Below, piece after piece: positions 13,301-23,522 of a stretch of DNA of 64,000 bases (the first letter of the stretch is position 1; every line of letters starts with the position of its first letter). Both the position numbers and the translations under genes were made by a program. This DNA is from Mactra quadrangularis. Taxonomy: Eukaryota; Mollusca; Bivalvia; Venerida; Mactridae. Under the pieces are notes generated by a model. It had not been told where the DNA came from, did no database searches, and worked only from the letters and a program-made list of their open reading frames with translations. The stretch is taken from assembly GCA_025267735.1 (NCBI GenBank), contig CM046306.1, positions 32,319,919 through 32,383,918 on the forward strand, given 5' to 3'.

Positions 13301-16300
13301 CAGTAGAAACATTGTCAGCTTCATCTGACGACAGCCTGGAATAAATATCTGTACTTCCGAGCTTTAAGGTGAATGTCATATTTCAAAATCATTTGTATAT
13401 AACACAGAAGCTGACGTGGAGGAGTGGTTACCAAGTTGGATAGCCAGATCTGTGTAGGTTGGAGTCTGTTTTCTTAAGCAAGAAACTTTATCCTACTAGC
13501 ATAGTACTGGGGTCCGTTTTATACACAAACGGTCTTCGTCGTCTGTTCATATAATGCTGGGGGACCAGGAAGTAGACTCGAGGGTGATTGATCCAAGTTG
13601 CAGGCTAAATAAAATATGTGTATTAATAGTTAATAACTTTGGACGCTTTACATTGCGTAAAATAACAGTGAAAGATTTAAACGGAATGGTCGTGTACTAC
13701 ATGATAGCAATAGAAAGATTAGTTAATATCTTTTGCTTAATATAAGGGTATAGACATTAAAGTCAAATAGTCAGAGACCAACCTATGCTACTTACCCGGA
13801 TATTATTTCTAGTTCCGGTTTTGTAGTCGCCAATTTCTTAAGAGCATTGTCTAATCCTGATTGTTCTATACGTCGCCATATATCACTACAATAGGTCAAT
13901 AAAACATATAAGAGTAATACAATAGACAATAATTATTATAAATTTAGAATCAAAGTTTATTCACGCTGGTCTATGTTTGTTTAACACGGTCAAGTCAATA
14001 TTAAGGTGTCGAGATTAAACGTATGTTTTCTAGCTAAGGGGTTTTTTTTGTATTTTTTTGGCTTTAAAGGCTTATTCACTTTGAACTGAGTTACAAATTT
14101 TCTCTTCTGTAAAGCTCTTCCACATTAGCCTGAAACGTCGACTACAATTTTCATTTGCTTGATACATTGTAGAATCTTCACGTTGGCTTGAACCTTATAA
14201 CTGTACAGTACTGTATAATTGAGATGTTTCGAAGTGTTGCATTTTCCTATGTCGTATACTTGTAGCTCTTTAGTTCTGACATGTGATACAGAATACAAAT
14301 ATTCTGTGCTGAATAGCTTGTTTCCATCGACCCAAGAAGTGAAATGCAAGTTTCCAATTTTGTATATTTTTGTTCCATTGATCTGATTAATTTAGTACTA
14401 ACTTAATATGTTTTATATCTCTTTCACATTAAAACGAGACAATTTTCTACACTAAGTAGCCTAATAATAGCATTAGCCTAAGATATATAAGTATATATAC
14501 TTTCGAATTGAAAAATATATAATGGCCTAAGAGTGCTATACTGAAACGTATAATTTTAAAATAAGTTAATCCAGTGTAACTTTAAAACGCTGTTTGACCA
14601 AAGGTTTTGTTTGAAATGGCATCTAGCTTGTTCATTACACTAATTGTATGGCATGTAAAAATGACTTTTCACATAATACAATGATAAACAGAATTTCACA
14701 TAGTAAAATGATAAACAGAATTTCACATAGTAAAATGATAAACAGAATTTCACATAATAAAATGATAAACAGAATTTCACATAATAAAATGATAAACAGA
14801 ATTTCACATAATAAAATGATAAACAGAATTTCACATAGTAAAATGATAAACAGAATTTCACATAATAAAATTATAAAAAGAATTTCAAATAGTAAAATGA
14901 TAAAAAGAATTTCACATAATAAAATGATAAACAGAATTTCAAATAGTAAAATGATAAACAGAATTTCACATAATAAAATGATCAACAAAATTTCACATAG
15001 TAAATGATCAACAGAATTTCACATAGTGAATGATAAACAGAATTTCACATAATAAAATGATAAACAGAGTTTCACATAGTAAAATGATAAAAATAGTTCT
15101 AAGATGTTCTTATGACGTACAAAAGGCTAAATGGCTAAAACATGGTTATCTACATTTAATTCAAGACATTTACGATTAGACATTTTATTAAAGAGATTAA
15201 AAAAAGAAATCGCTATAAAGTTTAGACTAGTTCACTTCTAGTTCTATACTATTCTACAATACTATACCTTGGTGTTGAATTACTGTCTGACCAACCAGTC
15301 CATGTTTTGTTTATCTCTTCACGTAGATGCTCATACTCATTTGGTTGACCTTTGTCAGTATTGCCTTTAACCTCTTGACCTCTATATCAGGAATATTAGA
15401 ATTTAGTAGAAATAAAATCAAACTAAAGTTAGACTGATTAAATCTAATTCAAGCTAAATAGATCTCTATGATCTAATTCTAGCTAAGAGTTATGAGTTGA
15501 CACAGAAAACATGTCTTTGGTTATGGTAAACAAATTTACCTCATGACTGAGATTGCCATGTGCCACCGAACAGTTTACTTAAAATAGTAAGTTCAGAAAC
15601 GATGTGGAATAAATTCCAATGCAAGACTGCTAAGCACTCCTGACTTACATCCGAAAGTGATTCATTTACAATGTAGTTCAATTTTCCCTTGAAGAATTTA
15701 GAAACACGAAGTTCGTACAAAAATGCGACAATTTCTTATTAATTATACTGTTAAAACAAAATTAGAATATTTGACGATACTTTAAATGTAAAATTACTCT
15801 AAGATGTTAGAAAACAAAAAAGATAATCTGAAATCAGTTTTATGTTTTGTATATGTTATTCTTATCTGATAATGTTAGTAATTTCTACCAAGGTAAAATG
15901 TAACTACTCCTGGGCAAGTCAAACTAGAGCATTCTCCGATAGCACATCCTCTAAACAAACATGAGAATTATTTCAAATTTATAACACAGCATAGTTTAGA
16001 AACAGAAATTACATGCCACATATACGAGGAAGAAGAGTTATTTGAAAGTCACATCAAACAAATGACAAGACTTGTAATACAGTGGGGGACGGAACAATAG
16101 ACAAAGTAACACGGTCAAACTTTTTTCTAGTATGTCCATCACTTTGTTAAATATTACTTAGTTATCCATAAAAGTTGACCAACTATATTGGCTATGACAG
16201 ATCTCGATCTTGAAATCGGATAATTGATATTGGTGTTGTTATTAGATAGATGATCTCGTGCCGAGATAGGATAAAATTATCTCAATATTAAAATCGGTTA

Positions 16301-17040
16301 AGTAAATCTAGGTATTGAGATCAGAGAAAAATGAGAGCTCAATTGAGATCGAATTTTAAAAAAAAAAATCCAGGATGAGATCGGTTTGGATTGATGAATC
16401 TACTATTGAGATTAAATGAATAACATTTATTTTAGTATATATACTTTGTAAAAGGACTAACAGGGCGTTTGCCATATTCTATAAGTAAAATCAACCAGAG
16501 AGATTAAATAAGACTAAGTATGAACTTTCTAATGCCTCAGTCCCATAAAATCGGGGCTTGTTGCGGACCCGTACGAGCAGACAGTCGTAGGCCGTGGGAA
16601 GCCTTGCGTATTAAGGTGACGGTACGCATATGGCACAAAACAACACATTCGCACGGAGCCGTAGCTGGAAAATACGCAAGTTTAATCCATACTCGGCCAC
16701 GACTGTGTTCACGATTTGACTTTGAAACTGATACGTGTATCCATGGCTCATTTCACGGACCCTGGTAAAAACGTAACAGTTCGTACGGGTACGCAAGATT
16801 TCGTACGAGTCCTTGCGGAACTTGGTCGTAAGGCGCCCGTACGGTGCCCTCAAGGCTATTTTTATGTTTATGGGACTGTAGCATAAGTAATTAAGGGGTT
16901 GACTGTCTATGTAAAAATAATCAATCAGATCTAATGACTATTATTAAGGTAATCTTAAGGCTAGATTCTAATTTATATGAAATAAAACCCTACCTTGCTG
17001 ACTCGGGTTTCCTCGTCGATTTCCGTCTATCTCCGGGCAT
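853..17040 (-). CDS. 795-aa protein with helical N-terminal half and ZU5/UPA-like C-terminal half (17 coding exons)
   Basis: I assembled the coding region from 17 exons with consensus acceptors and donors; every phase closes and the sum is 2,388 nt with no internal stop. The start ATG (17,040-17,038) lies three bases after an acceptor, so a noncoding 5' exon is implied upstream. Residues 1-16 are basic. Residues about 17-294 look helix-rich and are carried by exons that all end in phase 2. Residues 295-325 are Gln/Lys/Glu-rich (QQQQQQQ). From about 359 the protein is beta-rich: the segment at 503-524 (GKIEIAFPQGCFDKEVEV) resembles the ZU5 core, and 525-700 looks like a second beta-sandwich or UPA-like region. 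ZU5-UPA proteins (ankyrins, UNC5, PIDD1, DTHD1) link receptors or death domains to scaffolds. No death domain is visible here. DTHD1-like is my best guess at family, held weakly; the exon structure itself is well supported. Confidence 0.8.
2255..2440 (+). repeat. Dispersed repeat, copy 1 (inverted partner at 12,230-12,400)
   Basis: This intronic stretch reappears in reverse complement at about 12,230-12,400. Shared blocks include CTTCCTATGTCACTCA, ATATCTCAAG, ATCCTTGATGTACAT and TGTTGTTTGATATGGCTATTCG. Both copies lie in introns of the ZU5-like gene. Family unknown. Confidence 0.65.
2516..2592 (-). CDS. Exon 16 of the ZU5-like gene
   Basis: This is a 77-nt exon between acceptor CTTTCAG and donor TG|GTAAGT, phase 0 in and phase 2 out. 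It encodes VLDKRQYTIKETGNGLYCVD and on to GFW. It is too short to stand out as an ORF. Confidence 0.7.
3056..3253 (-). CDS. Exon 15 of the ZU5-like gene
   Basis: This is a 198-nt, phase 0-0 exon, the same length as its neighbour, between acceptor ATATTTAG and donor CAG|GTAAGT. It encodes VTVQLPITDDEDDKDTELVV, consistent with the strands after a ZU5 core. The equal length and phase of exons 14 and 15 may reflect an old duplication of a beta module. Confidence 0.8.
3589..3786 (-). CDS. Exon 14 of the ZU5-like gene (ZU5 core)
   Basis: This is a 198-nt, phase 0-0 exon between acceptor ATTTTAG and donor TCA|GTAAGT. It contains SDFVTVPEQGYNYVNKENGK and then IEIAFPQGCFDKEVEVNIS. The pattern G-x-I-x-I-x-F-P-x-G followed by alternating hydrophobics is what ZU5 domains show. 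Confidence 0.8.
4108..4232 (-). CDS. Exon 13 of the ZU5-like gene
   Basis: The exon runs from acceptor GTTCATAG to donor ATT|GTAAGT, is 125 nt long, phase 1 in and phase 0 out. It encodes SCTQEVTIQFPLHTKGDNIY and a following strand, a pattern like the first strands of a ZU5-type sandwich. Confidence 0.8.
4961..5133 (-). CDS. Exon 12 of the ZU5-like gene
   Basis: The exon runs from acceptor TTATACAG to donor T|GTAAGA and is 173 nt long. It enters in phase 2 and leaves in phase 1, ending the all-phase-2 series. It encodes residues 359-416, beginning the beta-rich half. Confidence 0.8.
5668..5799 (-). CDS. Exon 11 of the ZU5-like gene
   Basis: The exon runs from acceptor TTATTAG to donor AG|GTTGGT, is 132 nt long, and is phase 2 in and out. 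The first half is a charged linker (KESKPEPQQKESEDSKSKD). The second half starts folded sequence (CLDVIQKYSAAYKQF). Confidence 0.7.
7811..7873 (-). CDS. Exon 10 of the ZU5-like gene (Gln-rich linker)
   Basis: This is a 63-nt exon between acceptor TTTTATAG and donor AG|GTACAA, phase 2 in and out. It encodes KEETQQQQQQQPEKPADKKV. The seven glutamines come from a mixed CAA/CAG run. This looks like a flexible spacer between the helical and beta-rich halves and could be polymorphic in length. Confidence 0.7.
8830..9290. repeat. Degenerate tandem repeat (ACTATTGGCCATTGATGG-type)
   Basis: Phrases such as GGTACTATTGGCCATTG and TGGCTTTCAATGGTAC recur about ten times with irregular spacing, in an intron of the ZU5-like gene. 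The units are strongly diverged, so it is an old minisatellite-like array. A fainter set of GGCCCAAT/GGACCA phrases lies at about 6,610-6,800. Confidence 0.6.
9378..9473 (-). CDS. Exon 9 of the ZU5-like gene
   Basis: The exon runs from acceptor TTTCTCAG to donor CC|GTAAGT, is 96 nt long, and is phase 2 in and out. It encodes residues 262-293, ending the helix-rich region (FDCFIDSLTSLTAALQAL). Confidence 0.8.
10196..10300 (-). CDS. Exon 8 of the ZU5-like gene
   Basis: The exon runs from acceptor CATTTCAG to donor AA|GTAAGT, is 105 nt long, and is phase 2 in and out. It encodes residues 227-261 (EILGWMLNGLYHIANKVIKL), a long hydrophobic helix. Confidence 0.8.
10803..10895 (-). CDS. Exon 7 of the ZU5-like gene
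   Basis: The exon runs from acceptor GTGTTTAG to donor GG|GTAGGA, is 93 nt long, and is phase 2 in and out. It encodes residues 196-226 (LVKEAIQDSTNIAKDTEVFL), a regular amphipathic helix. Confidence 0.75.
11368..11484 (-). CDS. Exon 6 of the ZU5-like gene
   Basis: The exon runs from acceptor ACTTTCAG to donor GA|GTAAGC, is 117 nt long, and is phase 2 in and out. It encodes residues 157-195 with a hydrophobic helix (LLSVLNELVASSVKLIVLS). Confidence 0.8.
11953..12042 (-). CDS. Exon 5 of the ZU5-like gene
   Basis: The exon runs from acceptor TTTTTCAG to donor AA|GTAAGA, is 90 nt long, and is phase 2 in and out. It encodes residues 127-156 (PSIINIWNSYCTFASNY), predicted helical. Confidence 0.75.
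12230..12400 (-). repeat. Dispersed repeat, copy 2 (inverted partner of 2,255-2,440)
   Basis: The reverse complement matches 2,255-2,440 with moderate divergence, including the TTGAGATATAGTAATGAGTG block. The inverted placement in one pre-mRNA means the two copies could pair in the transcript. Confidence 0.6.
12925..13098. mobile_element. Short inverted-repeat element (MITE-like), copy 1
   Basis: It begins CAGTCTACGAAATTAGTGG and ends with the near reverse complement CTAATTTCATAGAATG. Inside are GGTTGCCCGGGACAACCA and GGACAACCACTTTCATAT. A second copy at about 20,925-21,082 shares ends and interior. There is no coding capacity. The superfamily is not clear because no target duplication could be fixed. 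Confidence 0.65.
13207..13335 (-). CDS. Exon 4 of the ZU5-like gene
   Basis: The exon runs from acceptor TATTCCAG to donor AG|GTAAGT, is 129 nt long, and is phase 2 in and out. It encodes residues 84-126, an acidic and helical stretch containing STVMTEFCDLLNAIRVSF. Confidence 0.8.
13796..13885 (-). CDS. Exon 3 of the ZU5-like gene
   Basis: The exon runs from acceptor TTGTAG to donor GG|GTAAGT, is 90 nt long, and is phase 2 in and out. It encodes residues 54-83, an amphipathic helical segment (DIWRRIEQSGLDNALKKL). Confidence 0.75.
14661..15095. repeat. 27-bp tandem satellite, about 16 copies
   Basis: The unit AAAATGATAAACAGAATTTC plus ACATAGT repeats about 16 times with few substitutions, and one base is lost in the last copies. 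Because 27 is a multiple of three and the unit has no stop in some frames, both strands stay open: ISHNKMINR repeats on plus, FIILLCEIL-type repeats on minus. These reading frames are by-products, not genes. The array lies in intron 2 of the ZU5-like gene. Confidence 0.9.
15268..15381 (-). CDS. Exon 2 of the ZU5-like gene
   Basis: The exon runs from acceptor ATATAG to donor AG|GTATAG, is 114 nt long, and is phase 2 in and out. It encodes residues 16-53, a polar stretch followed by a probable helix (EYEHLREEINKTWTGW). Confidence 0.75.
16538..16878. mobile_element. CpG-rich inverted-repeat element, 341 bp
   Basis: It starts CAGTCCCATA and ends TATGGGACTG, a perfect 10-bp inverted repeat. The interior is much richer in CpG (for example CGTACGGGTACGCAAG, CGTACGAG) than the surrounding AT-rich DNA, and phrases with CGTACG recur. 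This is a probable nonautonomous DNA transposon; no clear target duplication. It lies in the first coding intron of the ZU5-like gene. Confidence 0.6.
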
Positions 17041-17043
17041 TCT
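16994..17043 (-). CDS. Exon with start codon of the ZU5-like gene
   Basis: The acceptor TTTGTTTTCCAG ends at 17,044 and the donor is AAG|GTAGGG. The coding part, from ATG at 17,040, reads MPGDRRKSTRKPESA and ends in phase 2. The three bases before the ATG are AGA (A at -3). This exon is the best start because no upstream in-frame coding exon was found and its phase matches the next exon. Confidence 0.75.
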
Positions 17044-19759
17044 CTGGAAAACAAATTACGAAAGTTTATGATGGAAGTGTGGTGGTATTTTATGTATGTT
17101 AAGAGACGACACGAATGTTTCACGCATCTTATAATGACAACTCTTGTTTTATATATCATAAAGCAAAGTTGCCATTACATACTACATGTACTACTTTAAA
17201 CATTCACGTTTATCTGTATTATTACTTAGAATATATATGAATTATGTTGTATATAAATGTAATGTAAATGTTTTATAGGCCGGTGGCCTTTTATACTAAT
17301 AAACAGTCACAGTTACAGTATATGTAGGACGCTTCTCAAAAGATCAACATGCATGTAGTCATAGCCTTAGATTTTCATTATTAATAGACCGATTTTTATG
17401 TTTCATAGTTATAGTAAAAATATCAACAAACCCAATCAATTTTCACCAGCTAAAATCAATTTTCCCAAACCAGAATTAATTTTAATAGCTAAATAAATTT
17501 GCACCAGTCCCAGACTAGTGGGTAAAGGTGATGATAGTCAGTAACATAAATTATCGTAAGTGCATTTGTTTCGTAAATTTGTCGCAAATCTACGATCGAT
17601 GATCAGCATACACTATTATGACAAGATATCTACAATTGATATACACCATAAATTGTATGATTTACAAATACTTTGTAGGACAGTTCTAATACAAATAAGA
17701 AAACACAATCATATTATAACAGTAATGAATCAATCATTTTGAACTACACACTCGAAAAACTCTATAGGGCTATTGAAGGTATCAGAGTTATCTCCCTTTG
17801 TAAGTTTAGTATATCTCGACTATTCATTATCTTTACTGTTTTTCAACGGTACCAACTAAGTCGGAATAATGAGACTTTGTTTAACTGTATTTGACTGTAT
17901 TTAAGACTGATAGAAAATATGTTATATATCTTATAAATAGATTTTTGTGGAGTTTATATTACAAGAGCAGTGATCCAGAGTGGTCGAGCGCACGCTTATT
18001 AATTAGGATTTTCCGAATGTTGTTTTTTTTCTACCCCCAACTACTGCTACTTTTCTTGAGCAAGAAATGTTACCCTTGATTGTTTCATTCTATCCTCAGT
18101 TCTTTGCTACTCCTGAGACTTTATGGTCAGAATCTAACTCTCGTATTATGTAGGCGTAAACCTTCGTATAAATGGTTACATTCAAGTGTGGTAAAATTCC
18201 GTTGCGTGTGTGCTGCACATATGTGGATTTACAGACTGCATAGACAGATTTATAGATAAACACCAGTAGCTCGATGATTAGGAATGATACTTAAAAGTCG
18301 GTGAGTGGGCTTCGGCACGACACTTGAATTTTAAAATGTAATAATTCTCTTCTACTTTTACAAGAAATTTGTCATACGCTTTCAGAAAAAATTCTGCAAA
18401 ATAAATTCCCTCGGTCTGTTCAATACAGAATACAAAAGCTTCAACATTAACACTCCTACTTAATGCATGACCAATATAAAATTATACAATTAATACTCTG
18501 CGGTGTCAATTTCTTTATATACAGTAAACAATTCAAATGAAGCATAAAGTTTCCATCAATAATTTTCTATATTAGTTAAACCAATACTATCCCATTATCT
18601 CCTCCATAGTTACAATGACAACAATGGAGCACCTACATAATTGTCACGCTAACAGGAAATTGTATTTTAACCTAGACTATTGATCAAGTAAAAAATGGTA
18701 GTTTATTATCTGGTGATCATTAATCTAACAGAGCTGTCAAGGCTTCAATTTTCTAATAGATTACATAAAATACAACATGTAGGTGTGATATGGGTGTATC
18801 AAAAGGGGGATACATTCCTTTACAGCCATTTTACAGAGATATCACTCGCTCTAAACGACAAAGTTCTGGTTACCAGTGGCTATCAAGATTCTCGATACTA
18901 GCAAGAATCTTGATAACCTCGGGGTACGTGAAGTGGGGCACAGTCTTTAATGTCGTTTCAAGACAACCTCCTATAGACACCTCTCAACAAGGACCCTCTC
19001 AGAAGTAGGTACATCTCTTCCTGGCCATCGACCAGTAGGGGTAATCTCCGTTCCGGACATAATCCCAGCAAAGGCTTACAAAATTCCTCGTTGGCCTAAT
19101 ATCTCAAAACTGGTCACAAAACGACAATGAGATGTGTGGATTTCGATTCCCTTGAATAATGTCATTCCGTAATGTTAAAGATACTTTGAGGGTCTGAGTA
19201 CCTCATTCATGGCAAAAGCACACTGATCGCCCTACTCAAAACTCTTTTATAGACCACTCCCTGCATTCTTTAATTATGAAAACACAATACAGATACCTCC
19301 TTGAAGCAGACAAAATATACAGATAAGTTTTTCCATATTCAAAACATTTGTTTTTACTTATATTCATGACGTATTGATATGTTCTTCAATAATAATGTAG
19401 TACTTAATTATTTATAGGTTGCGTTTATCACTTTATATAATATAAAATACAAGACAGTTTAAACATTGAGTAATAATTCAAAAGGCGTATCTACAAGCAA
19501 CTTAAAGTAAACAATGATTTTTCTACGTATGATCTACTTACGTATAACATTGTCGCACAGTTTTCATGTGCAAACAAATAGCAACGGGTGAATTTATCAA
19601 TTAAGATCAAATGAACTCATGTTTTACTAAATTAATAATTCATTCACGCAAGTTTCGATAAAATCGGCCAATTTCGTTAATTTCCGTGATGATTGATAAC
19701 ACTGTCTCAACAATTCTTACGGAACGCTTTAATCGGAACTATTCTGTCTTTTTCGCGCA

Positions 19760-19767
19760 TGACGTCA
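19760..19767. promoter_or_regulatory. CRE-like palindrome in a CpG-rich patch
   Basis: TGACGTCA, the consensus CREB/ATF site, sits in TTTCGCGCATGACGTCATTC. The surrounding 300 bases have unusual CpG density for the window. It is about 2.7 kb upstream of the first coding exon of the ZU5-like gene. A promoter role is inference. Confidence 0.3.
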
Positions 19768-20587
19768 TTCATGTTTACAATACTCAAGAAGGGAATGTCC
19801 GATGTGATCAATCACCAGCATCTTACACAATCGTCAAACATCGGGTGGTTCCGTATAATCCGAGGCATAAAAATCGAGGTAATTAGAATTCAATAAAAAT
19901 ATTCACTAAAATCGACGAAGATTGTCGATTTTCACGAAACTTATTCAACAAGGATTCAATGCCTCAGAAATTTCAAATGTTAACCTTGTCTATTAAAGTT
20001 CTTTAAATTACTCAATCCTTCCGTAACGTAATAAACATATAAAAGTTCTTTTAATACAAAAAAACGAACATTAAGCCTTACAATTTTAATGATTTTATCA
20101 TAAATGTGCCGACGCCTTATGAATGGATCAACTAGTATACAAAGACTTGATCGATATGAACACGAAAAGGCTTCAGAATAATCATTCACTCGTGTACTTT
20201 CATAATTTATAATTTCTTTACGCTGGTTGACTATATATAGATCTAGCTAAAATTTGATATACACTGTCTTCCAAAAATGTATTTCATAATACAGCTAAGC
20301 AAATTAAAATTACTTCTATGTTCAAGATTAAAAATCATTACACCATTGTTGATTTTTTTCATTTTTCTTGCAATGGAAACACAATATTATCAGCACATTT
20401 CATTTATTGAGATGCAGCAAAAATTATCCGGCATTCTCAAAAACTAAGGTCAATGTAACTCACCGAATCAGTATTAAGTTTAAGATATTTTGTCATCTCA
20501 TATCCAAAAAAATGTACTGATTTCAAAAAGCAAAATTCAAATCATTTGACTATAATCTGCTTTTACAACATTTGGAACCTCAATATA

Positions 20588-20754
20588 CAGTAAAGTTCCG
20601 CTATTAAGACCAGCAAAATCGATGGTCTTAATAGCGAAACGGTCTTATTAAAGAGGCCTTTTTGTTCACAAATTAAGCTTTTGGGTCTTAATAATTGTCA
20701 AAAATCACATGATTTTGAAATAACAAAAGTGGTCTTAATAGCGGAACTTTACTG
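20588..20754. mobile_element. Tc1/mariner-type MITE, 167 bp, TA target duplication
   Basis: The two ends are perfect 24-bp inverted repeats beginning CAGTAAAGTTCCGCTATTAA, flanked on both sides by TA (20,586-20,587 and 20,755-20,756). A 20-bp subterminal pairing (GGTCTTAATAGCGAAAC) repeats the end motif internally. There is no ORF. A TA duplication with CAGT ends fits Tc1/mariner-derived MITEs. Confidence 0.85.
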
Positions 20755-20924
20755 TATTACAAAGTAAATTGTGAATAGTAAAGGAACTTTTGGAGGGCAG
20801 TGTATGAAAAAATACTGTCACTGAGTTTTTTTAATTGAACTTGTTTTATGTGTATTATACATGATTGTCATGTTTAGGAATCAACGTGTTTTTACATTTC
20901 TAATACCTGTTTGACAGTTTACAC

Positions 20925-21082
20925 AATTAGTGGGTGTCCGGTTGCCCGGGACAACCAATTTCTAGTTTGAACAACCAAACATTTCTTACGAGCGACCAAA
21001 TTTCTACAAAAAAAGATATAGTGCTAGGTGCTAAAATTACCTGTTCGGGCAACCACTTTCATATCCTAAGTTCGTAGACTGT
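20925..21082. mobile_element. Short inverted-repeat element (MITE-like), copy 2
   Basis: It shares GGTTGCCCGGGACAACCA, GATATAGT, and GGGCAACCACTTTCATAT with the element at 12,925. Ends are AGTTTACACAATTAG and the inverted CTAAGTTCGTAGACT. Divergence between the two copies suggests both are old. Confidence 0.6.
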
Positions 21083-22423
21083 TGTCGTTTTACTGTTTGT
21101 TATATTGATATGTATAATCATAGATCTTTTAAACCTTGCACTCAATGAACGATCTAGAATGAAGTTATTTTCGGCACATGCGTGGTTAAATTAAGACGCC
21201 TTGAAAGGTGATGCACTTTTATCGCTTTTATTGCAAAACGTCGGAGGAATAAAGTTCTATTTATTACAATTGGTTATCCAGACAACCGCCTGTCTCATTT
21301 TAAAGTTCGATTCTACATTTTGTCCAATTTAAATACCGAGACAAACAGCCGGCCTACATAAACACCAAAAAGATCAATTTTGATCATATTGATTTTAACA
21401 TTGGATTTAAATTTTCCTTTCAATATATTTAATGTATTTTTAATGTAAATTCGATATAACTTTTCTATGATTAAGGTTAAAAATATCTAATTCATGGGTC
21501 GATGTTATTAGTCGATATTTATATAGGAAATGATTATTTTTATAATACTGTTTAGTCTACGTGTATATTTAATTCTTAAAGGGATATACAGGCAAATGAC
21601 TGCCAAAAGTATAGGACCAAGTTTATTCTTTAAACAGTATTAAGAACGTAAGAAATCACTAACTAATAACATTTTTTCACTTATAAAATTCAACTGAACG
21701 AATTATAAGATGTGGCATACACATTGTTGAAAACGAAAGTAGGATACTGAGAGAATCACCAAGCTATCTATAGATTTGTTATATGTCGTACTTGCTGAAA
21801 TTAAACATTTTCATTGGTCACTTCTTGTCTTTTTAACATTTTTAGGCGGTTAGGATATCTTCTTAATAGAACTATACTAATGTTGCACAATAACAAGCTC
21901 CAGTATCTTCTCATCAGTAAATGCATGTTTAACACTAATCTATTTTTAGCTAACCTGACCGACTTGGGTCTAGTTAGGAAACACCCTAAATATTAAGAGA
22001 AAATATAGAAATATTTTTCCAAGTAATATATCAGTTTTTTCTGTTTCAATCACTTTCGTAAAAATATAATGCAGAACCAGGAAAATTGGAACTGAAAAAT
22101 TTGCCCACTAATTCCTTTAAACAAAACACTGACAAATGAGAGTTGTTTAGCAAGATTGTCGTACATGCATGATAGTCTGTATACATCTATATTAGTATGG
22201 TATGAGAGTTCGCTTGGTCTTCTTGTACATACCAAATCCACAAGGCTAGGTTACAATGTAAGTCTGTCTGATGCAAAATTTTGCGTCAACTTTTTGTTTC
22301 TAATATGTCTTTCTCATGTGTTAAAGTTTATAATAATTATTTGTTTAAATCTATATGGCTTATATAATGCTGTTTCGTGATTTGTTCAAAAGTTTATTTC
22401 ATATACGGTGCATATTTAAAATC

Positions 22424-22704
22424 AGAGGCGGATCCAGGATTTCTTCTGGGGGTCCAAACTTTTTCTGGGGGATTCAAACTTTCGAACCACAGCAACATTA
22501 TACACTGTTTGCAAAATAACACAACATATTAATACATGTAATAAAAACTACATAACCACTAGATCTACTGTTAAACACAAAGGCGAGCGGAGTGAGCATG
22601 AGAAAAATGCTTCTCATTACTCAAAAATGGCTTACAGTTAAAAAATACACTCATGGACGGGTACATTTTTGAAATTTTCGAACCTCCCAGCTGGATCCGC
22701 CTAT
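22424..22704. mobile_element. Inverted-repeat element with AGGCGGATCCAG ends
   Basis: It begins AGAGGCGGATCCAGGATTT and ends AGCTGGATCCGCCTAT, giving a 12-bp exact terminal inverted repeat. GGGGGTCCAAACTTTTTCTG follows the left end. The flanks (TTAAAATC and TGAAAATG) are only 6/8 alike, so an 8-bp duplication is suggestive but unproven. Noncoding. Confidence 0.65.
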
Positions 22705-23522
22705 GAAAATGCTGTTTTTCTGATCGCCATTTATATGTTAAATTGGCTTATTTAATAATTCTACTCTTTGTTCATTATAGTATATGGTATATTATTATTT
22801 TGTTGCAATCTGGATACATCAACAACTAGGTGCAGGAAATGACTTGACCACTTTATCTCTGGTGAGCCTCTAATACCAAGGTGTTAAGTTCAATGTATTA
22901 TAACATATACGTAGAAGCGCTAGACGGATATATTTGTAAAATTATTATTAAGGATTTAAATTTAGTTCATAATATTTGAATAACTCTTTAACACGTTTAT
23001 ATCATTAAATATATAACAAGGTCGAGCACTTATCACTTCAAGGTGATCAACAAAATCAGAAATGAGATCTAAATATTTGTAAATTATCTTATAATTTAAC
23101 TATTAGTATATTTAAAGAGAATATTTAAACTTAAAACATTGGTGACATACGTCTGTTCACTAACAACTATACATATTATATGCTTTCCTGTGGAATACCG
23201 GGATTTATAGGTGAAATAAAGCCGATGTTCTAGTGTTTTGAAACAATTGAAAATAAATTTGTTATTTCCACTGTTTGGCTGTGCTGTTTTGAAGGCATAT
23301 CAGCCTAAAACAATAAATAACGCCAGTTTGAAGCATATAATAAACATAAAATTTGTTTATTTCGGTGTAAGATCTATTTATTTCACTCGTGAGCTATGAT
23401 TTTATATTTTTCACTCGTGACTACACCACTCATGAAACTATTGCATCCTTAGCTCACTAGTGAAATAAAAATCGACCTTACACTAAAAGTAACATATATC
23501 CTCTATATTGTTGTGTGGCGAT

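Noticed and set aside
14635..15007. Overlapping 117- and 119-codon frames on opposite strands
   Set aside because: Both are translations of the 27-bp satellite; no start context, no domain, no gene neighbours in frame.
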